From positions 1 through 36,324 of the forward strand of contig JAFTYP010000031.1 of the NCBI GenBank assembly GCA_017461345.1: a DNA stretch of 36,324 bases, read 5' to 3'. Each line of letters opens with the position of its first letter. Position 1 is the stretch's first letter. A program made the translations under genes and the position numbers. This DNA comes from Bacteroidaceae bacterium. Lineage in GTDB: Bacteria > Bacteroidota > Bacteroidia > Bacteroidales > Bacteroidaceae. The notes under the pieces were generated by a model. That model was not told where the DNA came from, did no database searches, and saw only the letters and a program-made list of their open reading frames with translations. Of this stretch, positions 6,812 through 15,300 are shown one piece after another.

Positions 6812-7666
6812 ATGAAAAAACTACCTTTTGCAGCACTGCTGCTGTTGCTTTGCCTGCCTTCTGTAGCAGGACGCGTCGTGACCGATACGGTGAAGAGCAA
6901 AATACTCTCTGCCGATGTGCCTTACAATGTCTATCTGCCCGACGGCTTCGGCAACGACAAAGGGCAGAAGTACCCTGTCATTTATCTCCTTCACGGCTTG
7001 AGCGACGACTATCGGGCCTGGCGCGACAAGGGGCAGATGCAGACGGTTGTGGACGAACTCATCAGTTCGGGCGAGTGCCTCCCTGTTGTAATCATTATGC
7101 CCAACGCTGGCGGCCCCGATGTGCATAACACGTGGAACGGCTACTTCAATATGCCCGGATGGAGTTACGAGGACTTCTTCTTCCAGGAATTTCTGCCAAC
7201 AATGGAGAAGAAGTACCAGGCTGTGGGCGACAAAGAGCACCGTGCCGTGATGGGACTCTCAATGGGAGGTGGCGGCAGTACGGTTTACTGCCAGCGTCAT
7301 CCCGACATGTTCTCGTCCTGCTATGCCATGAGTCCATGGCTCGACAACCAGAACAACAGTGTCAGCGCCAGCGATAAGAAAGACAAGCTCTACTACGTCA
7401 GCGAGGCGGTAAAGGCACACAGTGCCCTGCTTTTCGTTGAACAGGCCGACGAAGCGACGAAGGAGAAACTCCGCACCGTCAAGTGGTTCTTCGACTGTGG
7501 CGACGATGATTTCCTCTTCGACCAAAGTGTCCGCATGCACCAACTGATGCGCGATGCCCGCATCCACGACGAACTTCGTGTGCGGAATGGTGTGCATAAC
7601 TGGGAATACTGGCACGTTGCATTGCGCATGGCACTGCCCTTCGCTTCGCGCAACTTTGGGAAGTAA
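6812..7666 (+). CDS. Secreted alpha/beta-hydrolase esterase (esterase D / CE1-like)
   Basis: The 284-residue protein has a signal peptide of about 19 residues. The core shows the oxyanion region YLLHGLSDDYRAW, the nucleophile elbow G-L-S-M-G-G with Ser150, an acidic cluster at 231-233 (CGDDDFLF) and the catalytic-type His262 in GVHNWEYW. The order fits CE1/esterase D-type enzymes that remove acetyl or hydroxycinnamoyl esters, or act as S-formylglutathione hydrolase. A signal peptide and a GH78 neighbour 23 bases upstream favour de-esterification of a polysaccharide. The exact substrate cannot be read from sequence. Confidence 0.85.
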   Translation: MKKLPFAALLLLLCLPSVAGRVVTDTVKSKILSADVPYNVYLPDGFGNDKGQKYPVIYLLHGLSDDYRAWRDKGQMQTVVDELISSGECLPVVIIMPNAGGPDVHNTWNGYFNMPGWSYEDFFFQEFLPTMEKKYQAVGDKEHRAVMGLSMGGGGSTVYCQRHPDMFSSCYAMSPWLDNQNNSVSASDKKDKLYYVSEAVKAHSALLFVEQADEATKEKLRTVKWFFDCGDDDFLFDQSVRMHQLMRDARIHDELRVRNGVHNWEYWHVALRMALPFASRNFGK

Positions 7667-7696
7667 TGATGTCTTTTCTGAGAGAAATTATTAGCC

Positions 7697-7723
7697 AAGG
7701 CTGAAGATTATTCCTTCAGCCTT
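7697..7723. terminator. Hairpin between convergent esterase and sulfatase genes
   Basis: AAGGCTGAAG and CTTCAGCCTT form a perfect 10-bp stem with a 7-base loop. It lies 31 bases after the esterase stop and overlaps the sulfatase stop codon. T-runs are weak on both sides, so it is a probable bidirectional terminator, not a certain one. Confidence 0.6.
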
Positions 7724-9339
7724 GTGTCTCGTCCACCACGACCTTTGGGGAATACGTGATGACTGTTTGCCCATTCTTCCCATTTCCCAACCAGTTGTTT
7801 CAATAGTTCGGGTTGTTCGGAGGCAAGGTTGTGACGCTCTGTGCGGTCGTTGGGAATGAAATATAGCTCCCATTTGTCGGTTACTTCATCGCGAATGGCC
7901 TTCCAATCGTTCCATCTGACGTAGCAGTTGTTTGCATGTTCACCGAAGAGGTATTCGTGTAGCTTTGCTTCGGGGTGGCTTATGGCTGGCATCAGGCTCG
8001 TTCCTGCCAATGGGATGATGTTGTTACCATCGTGATAGGTCTTGGGGTATGTGGCTTCGGCTACGTCGATGAAGGTGGCCATGAGGTCGGTTACATGGCA
8101 AATGTTGTTTCTCAGCCCTGATTCATACTTTTTGGTCTGCTTAGGCCAGGAGACAATAAGTGGGGCGGTTATGCCACCTTCGTATGCGCGGCGCTTGTAT
8201 TTGCGGAAGGGGGTATTGCTGACCATTGCCCAAGGTTTTCCGTAGGATGGTTGTACCCAGTGTTGTTGGTTGTTGATGTCGGCGATGGTGCCGAATCCTG
8301 TCTCGCTATATGGTTCGGCACATGCTCCGTTGTCTGAGAGGAAGATGACGAGAGTGTTGTCGAGTTCTCCTTTTTTGCGCAGATAATCGATGACGCGACC
8401 TATGTTGTAGTCCAGGCAATGGACTTGCGCGGCATAGACTGACATGCGTAGGGCGGAATTGTCTTGTTCTGTTTCGCTGAGTTCGTTCCATGTTCTGGAT
8501 TCCCATTCTGCCAGTCCCCACTCGTCTTTTATGAGTCCCATCTCCAGCATTCTCTGTCTGCGTTGCTGGCGTATTTCTTGCCAGCCGTCGGTGTATCGGC
8601 CGGCCATTTTTTCGATGTCGGCATCTTTGGCTTGCAGAGGCCAATGGGGTGCATTGTATGCGAGGTAGAGGAAGAAGGGTTTGTCATCTTGTCTGCCTTC
8701 GAGGAAGTTGATGGCATGGTCGGTGAAGGCGTCGGTGGTGTAGTATGGTGGTCTGGGTGCCGGCAACTTCATGTTGTCGAGCGTTAGGCCTCGGGCTCCT
8801 CGGGGTTGCAGGTAGCTTGTTGCTCCGGAGAGAATGCCGTAGAAGTGTTCGAAGCCTCTTTGTAGTGGCCATTTTTCTTTCCCGTGCAGTCCGACGTGCC
8901 ACTTGCCGGTCATGTATGTATGGTATCCGGCATCGCGCAACACTTCGGCCATTGTTACGCAGTTGCGGTTTAGGTAGCCCATATAGCCATGTTCGCCCTG
9001 GTGTTCGGGGTCTTCTCCGTTTTCCTTTACTTCGGGGTCTTCTGACATGGCTCCTATTCCTGCCTGATGAGAATAAAGGCCTGTGAGGAGGCTGGCACGT
9101 GTGGGGCACGAGCGTCCGCAATTATAGAATTGTGTGAACCGCAGTCCGCGAGCGGCAAGGGCATCGATGTTGGGTGTGGGAATCTCGCCGCCATAGCAGC
9201 CGATATCGGAATAGCCCATGTCGTCGGCCATGATGAGGAGGATGTTCGGACGCTTGTCGGCTTTCTTTACTGACCAGCATGGCAATGCTGCGAGTAATGC
9301 TACGGCTGGGATGCTGTTCTTGATGAGTGAATTCTTCAT
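7708..9339 (-). CDS. Exported sulfatase, Ser-type formylglycine site
   Basis: From the chosen Met (MKNSLIKNSIPAV) the protein is 543 residues with a probable signal peptide ending near residue 23. The metal site NILLIMADDMG (Asp39, Asp40) and the activation motif S77-C-P-T-R81 followed by ASLLTG define a type I sulfatase. The first residue of the motif is Ser, so the formylglycine would have to be made by an anaerobic sulfatase-maturating radical-SAM enzyme, which is not in this window. GKWHVG, a late SDNG and a C-terminal GKWEEW tail also fit the family. It would desulfate host mucin-type or algal-type glycans. It points against the neighbouring carbohydrate genes and has its own promoter. 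The eight residues upstream of the chosen start (MQQNRRNN) overlap the promoter. Confidence 0.92.
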   Translation of the reverse strand: MKNSLIKNSIPAVALLAALPCWSVKKADKRPNILLIMADDMGYSDIGCYGGEIPTPNIDALAARGLRFTQFYNCGRSCPTRASLLTGLYSHQAGIGAMSEDPEVKENGEDPEHQGEHGYMGYLNRNCVTMAEVLRDAGYHTYMTGKWHVGLHGKEKWPLQRGFEHFYGILSGATSYLQPRGARGLTLDNMKLPAPRPPYYTTDAFTDHAINFLEGRQDDKPFFLYLAYNAPHWPLQAKDADIEKMAGRYTDGWQEIRQQRRQRMLEMGLIKDEWGLAEWESRTWNELSETEQDNSALRMSVYAAQVHCLDYNIGRVIDYLRKKGELDNTLVIFLSDNGACAEPYSETGFGTIADINNQQHWVQPSYGKPWAMVSNTPFRKYKRRAYEGGITAPLIVSWPKQTKKYESGLRNNICHVTDLMATFIDVAEATYPKTYHDGNNIIPLAGTSLMPAISHPEAKLHEYLFGEHANNCYVRWNDWKAIRDEVTDKWELYFIPNDRTERHNLASEQPELLKQLVGKWEEWANSHHVFPKGRGGRDTRLKE

Positions 9340-9360
9340 GTTGTTTCGTCTGTTTTGTTG

Positions 9361-9368
9361 CAAAGATA
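9361..9368 (-). promoter_or_regulatory. -7 promoter element of the sulfatase gene
   Basis: On the minus strand this reads TATCTTTG, an exact TAnnTTTG, 21 bases before the chosen start at 9339. This argues against the longer frame starting at 9363. Confidence 0.65.
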
Positions 9369-9538
9369 TAAAAAAGATTGAAACATGAGGGTGAGTGATT
9401 AAGGTTTTTCTTGTGTTATATGTAATAAATGTGGGGATATTATGTGATACAACTCGAGCGTGGTGGTTTAAACTCTTGTCTGTGAATCAATTCCGTTCTA
9501 TACGGGAGAGAGGAAAAACATCCCACGTTAAGTTTGCC

Positions 9539-9595
9539 AACATCTACTGCCAAGTTGGCCGGAAAGGCAGTAGATGTCGGTCATAATGGTTAACC
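9539..9595 (+). repeat. 57-bp palindromic intergenic element, copy 2
   Basis: This copy matches 4769-4825 at 54 of 57 positions, in the same orientation. Its arms ACATCTACTGCC / GGCAGTAGATGT are a perfect 12-bp inverted pair. A second GGTTAACC lies just after it at 9610-9617. It sits between the divergent sulfatase and dsbD promoters, about 70 bases upstream of the dsbD -7 box. Confidence 0.85.
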
Positions 9596-9641
9596 TATTT
9601 TGCCAACGAGGTTAACCTTATTTAATTTTGCCCCATTTCGC

Positions 9642-9672
9642 TTGTTCAAATGCCACCTTTTTTGTAATTTTG
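9642..9672 (+). promoter_or_regulatory. Promoter of the dsbD-like gene
   Basis: TTG (9642-9644) and TAATTTTG (9665-9672) are separated by 20 bases, a good fit to the Bacteroidota -33/-7 consensus, 25 bases before the start codon. Confidence 0.7.
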
Positions 9673-9697
9673 TCCCCCAAACAAATCAGACAATTAG

Positions 9698-11740
9698 ATG
9701 AAACGTATTGCTTCTCTTTTCACATTGTTCCTGTGCGCTGCAGCCGTTGCATTGGCACAGTTTCACAACCCCGTAGTGATTAAGGCTTCGCAGAATAAGG
9801 TCTCGGACGATGTCGTTGAGGTCGTCTTCCGAGGGACGATAGATGCCGGATGGCACGTCTATGGAACCGATTTTGCCGACGGCGGACCCACTCGGGCTGA
9901 ACTGACTCTGGAAACACAAAAGGGCGTTGAACCCGACGGAAAACTCCGTGCTGCAGGCAACGTGCAGAGGAAAATGGACGAGATGTTCGGCATGGAGGTC
10001 AGTTATATGGAGGGGACAGCCGAGTTTGTGCAGCGTTTCGTCATCACAGAGCCCGAATATGAAATCTCCGGCTACTTGACCTATGGTGCATGCAACGACG
10101 AAAACTGCATGCCTCCCACCAACGTGGAGTTCAACTTCAAGGGAGAAGGCAAGAAAATGGCTGCCGAATCGGAACCGGAAACAAAGGAGGCAAAACCCAC
10201 AGAACCAGCCCCCGTCGTATCGGATACCATTGCAGAAACACCAGTCCCGGCAGTCTCTCCCGCAAATGACGGCAGTTCTATTTGGGCTCCCGTCGTAGAT
10301 GAACTCAAGGCATTCGAGACCGGAACGCAGACCACGGACAAGAGCCTGCTCGGCATCTTCCTGCTTGGCATGCTCGGTGGCCTCATCGCTTTGCTCACAC
10401 CATGCGTCTGGCCCATCATACCTATGACAGTGAGTTTCTTCCTGAAGCGTGCCGATGACAAGAAGAAAGGCATTCGCGACGCCATAACATACGGCATCAG
10501 TATCGTTGTCATCTACGTTCTGTTGGGCCTCCTTGTGACACTCGTCTTCGGAGCAAGTGCGCTGAACGCACTCAGCACCAATGCCATTTTCAACATCTTC
10601 TTCTTCCTCATGCTCATGGTCTTCGGCGCAAGTTTCCTCGGAGGCTTCGAGATAACACTCCCCAGCAGTTGGACAAATGCCGTAGATCGTAAGTCGAACA
10701 GCACGACAGGCTTGCTCAGCATCTTCCTCATGGCATTCACACTGAGCCTGGTCAGTTTCTCTTGTACAGGCCCAATCATAGGCTTCCTGCTCGTTGAGGT
10801 CAGCACCACCGGCTCGCTTCTCGCACCGACCATCGGCATGCTGGGCTTTGCAATGGCTCTGGCACTGCCCTTCACCGTCTTTGCCATGTTCCCTGCATGG
10901 CTCAAACAGATGCCCAAGAGCGGCAACTGGATGAACTGCATCAAGGTCTGTCTCGGCCTGCTCGAAATAGCATTTGCCTTGAAGTTCTTCAGCGTAGCCG
11001 ACCTTGCCTACGGATGGCACCTGATGGACAGAGAAGTATTCCTCTCCCTCTGGATAGTCATCTTTGCCCTTATGGGTGCTTATCTCATCGGATGGATGCG
11101 TTTCCCGCACGACGAAGACGAATACGACGAGATGGGCGAAATCATACAACGCCCCCGAACCGGCGTGATACGCTTCTTCATGGCACTTGCCGCCTTTGCC
11201 TTCGCCCTCTATATGGTGCCGGGCCTCTGGGGCGCACCCTGTAAGGCAGTCAGCGCCTTCGCTCCCCCAATGCAGACACAAGACTTCCGTCTCGGCGAGG
11301 AATCCGTTGAAGCGCATTTCAACGACTACGACGAAGGCATGCAGTATGCTGCTGCTCACCATATGCCCGTAATGCTCGACTTCACCGGCTATGGCTGCGT
11401 AAACTGTCGTAAAATGGAAGCCGCTGTGTGGACAAATCCGCAGGTTTCGAGTCTGATGAAAGAGAAATATGTCCTCATCACCCTTTATGTCGACGACAAA
11501 ACACCTCTTCCGGAGAAACTTGTAGTCAAAGAAAATGGCGTGGACGTTACACTGCGTACGGTTGGCGACCGCTGGAGTTATCTCCAAAGAAGTAAGTTCG
11601 GTGCCAATGCCCAACCATTCTATGTCCTCCTCGACAACGATGGCCATCCTCTCGCCGGCTCGTATTCCTATAACGAGGATGTTGAAGCCTACTGCAACTT
11701 CCTGCAGCGCGGACTCAGCCAGTACAGCCAGAGGCAGTAG
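9698..11740 (+). CDS. dsbD: DsbD-family thiol-disulfide interchange protein
   Basis: This 680-residue protein moves reducing power from cytoplasmic thioredoxin across the inner membrane. A signal peptide (1-20) is followed by a periplasmic DsbD-alpha-type domain with C132 and C137 (YGACNDENCMPP). After a Pro/Glu/Thr-rich linker (about 155-190) comes a membrane domain of about eight helices. It carries C236 in TPCVWPIIP and C356 in SFSCTGPIIG, the two transmembrane redox cysteines. The C-terminal thioredoxin-like domain has C567-V-N-C570. All three redox pairs are present, so it should be functional. It sits between hydrolase genes but is more likely a general envelope gene supporting disulfide repair or cytochrome maturation. 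It is preceded by its own promoter. Confidence 0.93.
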   Translation: MKRIASLFTLFLCAAAVALAQFHNPVVIKASQNKVSDDVVEVVFRGTIDAGWHVYGTDFADGGPTRAELTLETQKGVEPDGKLRAAGNVQRKMDEMFGMEVSYMEGTAEFVQRFVITEPEYEISGYLTYGACNDENCMPPTNVEFNFKGEGKKMAAESEPETKEAKPTEPAPVVSDTIAETPVPAVSPANDGSSIWAPVVDELKAFETGTQTTDKSLLGIFLLGMLGGLIALLTPCVWPIIPMTVSFFLKRADDKKKGIRDAITYGISIVVIYVLLGLLVTLVFGASALNALSTNAIFNIFFFLMLMVFGASFLGGFEITLPSSWTNAVDRKSNSTTGLLSIFLMAFTLSLVSFSCTGPIIGFLLVEVSTTGSLLAPTIGMLGFAMALALPFTVFAMFPAWLKQMPKSGNWMNCIKVCLGLLEIAFALKFFSVADLAYGWHLMDREVFLSLWIVIFALMGAYLIGWMRFPHDEDEYDEMGEIIQRPRTGVIRFFMALAAFAFALYMVPGLWGAPCKAVSAFAPPMQTQDFRLGEESVEAHFNDYDEGMQYAAAHHMPVMLDFTGYGCVNCRKMEAAVWTNPQVSSLMKEKYVLITLYVDDKTPLPEKLVVKENGVDVTLRTVGDRWSYLQRSKFGANAQPFYVLLDNDGHPLAGSYSYNEDVEAYCNFLQRGLSQYSQRQ

Positions 11741-11867
11741 TTCCCGTGCGCCTCTCCATTGTTGTTGCTGCACCTTTGCCGCCCTCCTCATAAAATAACA
11801 ATAAAAACGCTGTGCCGAAATCCCTTCACAAGTGTACTCGTGTCTTTTTCCCGTGAGGCTCGGCGAG

Positions 11868-11954
11868 ATGGCAGGACAGCGACAGATTCAGTGCCGCTTC
11901 TGTGGCAAAAAGGATGAAGTGTTTGTAAATATCGGCAGAATTAACATAATTTAA
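11868..11954 (+). CDS. Possible 28-residue CxxC microprotein (doubtful)
   Basis: ATG to TAA encodes 28 residues containing Q-C-R-F-C-G-K-K-D-E, a single Cys-x-x-Cys half of a zinc-ribbon-like pattern. A second Cys pair that would complete a zinc site is absent. No clear ribosome-binding site precedes it. It may be chance or the remnant of a larger gene. Confidence 0.15.
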   Translation: MAGQRQIQCRFCGKKDEVFVNIGRINII

Positions 11955-11988
11955 TAGAAGGAGGAGAATAATCAATTTCTCAAAAACA

Positions 11989-11996
11989 TACCTTTG
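11989..11996 (+). promoter_or_regulatory. -7 promoter element for the GH51 gene
   Basis: TACCTTTG matches TAnnTTTG. The next gene starts about 340 bases later, so a long untranslated leader is implied if this is the active promoter. No good -33 TTTG is seen. Confidence 0.45.
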
Positions 11997-12339
11997 CAGC
12001 ACAAATGATTGTGCAGCGGCACAAGACTCCTATAACTAAAACTAACCTACAACACCGTCTAATACTACGAAAAACGACACCCTGACAAAGCACCGCCACT
12101 ATCTAATACCTATGCCTTAAATCCGCTCGGACAAGCAGACCTTTGTGTGGGAGGCAGGGTTTTCTTGATCTGAGTTGTGCTTTGCGGACGTAAGTTGTAT
12201 CTGAGTTGCATTATGTGTTTCCGAGCCTTCTGCGCGACAAGCCGGACAGAGGTGCAGAGAAGGCACACATCCCCATGCCGGAATGACAAAGATGATAATT
12301 CCACAGAATACATACAAGAACAAATAAAACCAGGGAACC

Positions 12340-15300
12340 ATGAAAAAGATTCTTTCACTCTCAGTAGCAGCGCTTCTTCCCATGCTTGTCGCTGCACAGG
12401 ACTTCAAGTTCAACCTTGGCCAGCGTGGTCCGGAAATATATGAGGACTACTATGGCATCTTCTTCGAGGAACTCAGTCACTCGGGCGAGGGCGGCCTCTA
12501 TGCCGAACTCATCCAGAACCGCTCGTTCGAGGACAACACCAGTTCGCCCGACCATTGGACTGCTGTGGGCAGTGCCACATTGACTTTGACGACAGACAAC
12601 ATGATGAATGCCAACCAGGGTCATGCCCTTGGGCTGACGGCGACAGCCGCAGGCGATGGCATCCGCAACGACGGTTTCTGGGGCATCTGCTACGCCAGCG
12701 GCGAGACCTACAAGGCTTCTTTCTGGATAAGAAGCGACAGCGAATGGAACGGTACCGTCACGGCCAAACTGCTCGACAGCAGTGCCAATGCCATCGGACA
12801 GACCGACATCGCAGTCGAGGCCGGTATAGCCTGGAAACAGTATACTGCCACCATTACCGCCACCGCTACGGCCGTCGGAGGCTACTTCGACCTGTGCCTT
12901 GGCAGTGCGGCTACCGTCGAACTCGACATGGTGAGCCTCTTCCCACCCACCTACAATAATCGGGATAACGGTTTCCGCCGCGACATGGGCCAGATGCTGG
13001 CCGACATCAAGCCCACCTTCATGCGTTTCCCCGGCGGATGTTACATTGAGGGACAGTGGGACAACGAGAAGAACGACGACTTCCGCTACCTGTGGAAGAA
13101 CTCCGTAGGCCCCGTAGAAAGCCGCATCCCACTTTGGAATAACAGGTGGGGATACATGGTGACGAACGGACAGGGCATCTACGAGTACCTGCTCTACTGC
13201 GAGGATATCGGAGCCGTGCCCATGTATGTTGTCAACATCGGCGTAGGCCACGAATGGGCACACGACTACAATGATCTGGGCGAATACATACAAGAAGCAC
13301 TCGACGTCATTGAGTATTGTAATGGCGACGTTACTACGACATGGGGCGCAAAGCGTGCCGAGGCAGGTCATCCCGAACCATTTAACCTGAAATACATCGA
13401 GATAGGAAACGAGAACTACACCTTCGACCATTATGCCGAACGCTATATCCAGTTCTACAACGCCATCAAGGAACGCTATCCCGACATCGTCTGCATCGGC
13501 AATGCCCCCTGCTGGGGCACGGACTACCCCAAGTGGGGACTGTCGCATCCCGTCGACCTTGTGGACGAACATTACTATCGCACTCCCGAGTGGTTCATGT
13601 CTTCCTACCGTCACTACGACAGTTATCCGCGCACCGACCCCAAGGTTTATGTGGGCGAATGGGCGGCTTCCGAAAATAAAGGCACGCTCGGCAACATGAA
13701 TGCAGCACTGGGCGAAGCCATCTTCATGTGTGGTGCGGAAAGGAACTCCGACATGGTGAAGATGCTCAGTTTCAGCGAACCATTTGCACACATCAACGAT
13801 GTGCGCTGGCCCGCTATGATCTATCACAACAGTGAAAAAGCAGTGGGCACACCCTCGTACTACGCCCAGAAGATGTACGGACAGAACATCGGCAAGCAGA
13901 ACATCGTATGGACAGAGACGGGCAATAGTGCCTCTACCGTTGGCGTAGCCACCTGGTCAACGTCAGCCCAATTTTATGATATCCAGATAACCGACGAGGC
14001 AGGTAACGTCATCCTCAACGGCGCATCCACGACCTCTGCGGATTGGGTGGCTGAGACTGGTACGGGCGACTGGAGCGTCACCGACGGAACCGTTACCAAT
14101 GCCACTGTTTCCGGCACGCGCAGCACCTATACTCTGCGCGCACCTCTTGGTACCGACAACTTTATCTTTACGCTCAAGGCCAAGAAGATTAGCGGTGATG
14201 AGGGATTCCTCATTCCCCTCGAATTCACGGATGTCAATAATTATGTCTGGTGGGCCATCGGTGGCTGGGGCAACAAGCAACACGGCATCGAGCAGAGCAT
14301 AGGCGGGTCGAAGTCCAATCCTGTCAGCAATATCCCCGGCAACGTAACTGCCGGACAGGAATACGACATTAAGGTCGTCAGAAAGGGCCTGCATGTTCAT
14401 TGCTACCTCGACGGCTCTCTGATGTTTGAATTCGATATGAAGGAGCCTGCCAACCAGTTCCTTTATGCTTCCTCCACCATCAACGACGAGACGGGCGACC
14501 TTTTTGTCAAGTTGGTGAATCCGGGTGCTTCAAGCCGGACAGCACACCTCTCGTTCGAGAACGGCACGGTCGTTTCCGGCACGGCACAGGTAATGAACAG
14601 CACCAAAGGCACGGACGAGAACACATTCGACAATCCTGAAGCCATCACACCTCACGACGAGGCAGTGACCGTGGGTAGCGATGGCACCATCGATTTCACG
14701 ACGAAACCATATTCCATCAACATCCTTCGACTGAAAGTCAAGGACGTTACGTTCGTTAGCCTTTTGCCCGACATCAAGGAACTGCTGACAGAAGCGGCCG
14801 CCATCGAAAGCGATGCCATCATTCCCGAACTGTGGAACAAACTTCAGGCTGCTGTTGCTACGGCCAGTGCCGTGACCGACAGTACGCCCTACGCCGAGCA
14901 GCGTGCCGCATTGGAGGCTTTGAAGGCCGCTGTAGATGCAGCAAAGACGGCCATCTCCGCTTCGCCCTATAAGGGCCAGGCATTGGGAGAGGGCTCCTAC
15001 TACCTTTATAATATATCGACAGGCTTATGGCTGCAGAACAACGAGGACTATTGGAGTAAGTGGACCACCTATGCCGCCGGTGGCACTTATGGCATGGAGT
15101 TCCGCCTCGCGCCTTATGGTGACGGCTATGCCATCTACACCCCCGCCTTCAGCACTGGCGGCAAGACGACCAATATGAGCCACAGCGACCTCTACCTCGA
15201 CAATGCCACCATCTCCACATGGACCTTTGAGAGCGACACGCAGGCCGGTGTGCCGAATTGCTACAAGATAAAGAATAGCGATGGTCAGTACATTGGCCTG

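Larger units (their letters stand above)
11741..12339. other. 599-base gap between dsbD and GH51 genes
   Basis: The first part holds a weak terminator-like hairpin (CACAAGT / ACTCGTG, then CTTTTT, 11827-11849). A 28-codon open frame follows at 11868-11954. A promoter-like box lies at 11989-11996 and leaves a leader of about 335 bases before the GH51 start. The leader is C- and A-rich at first and contains no recognised riboswitch. I see no convincing larger gene here. Confidence 0.5.

Noticed and set aside
9686..11791. A 701-codon open frame antisense to dsbD, longer than dsbD itself
   Set aside because: The sense frame has a signal peptide, three redox Cys pairs and membrane helices. The antisense product is Cys/His/Glu-rich with no recognisable domain, and it arises from codon bias in a gene of relatively high GC.
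12110..12413. Leftward frames of about 95 codons in the GH51 leader
   Set aside because: They run into the GH51 signal-peptide codons, have no recognised domain and no promoter-like box upstream.
12361..13827. A 488-codon antisense frame in the GH51 gene
   Set aside because: It lies entirely opposite conserved GH51 catalytic sequence, and its translation shows no family features.
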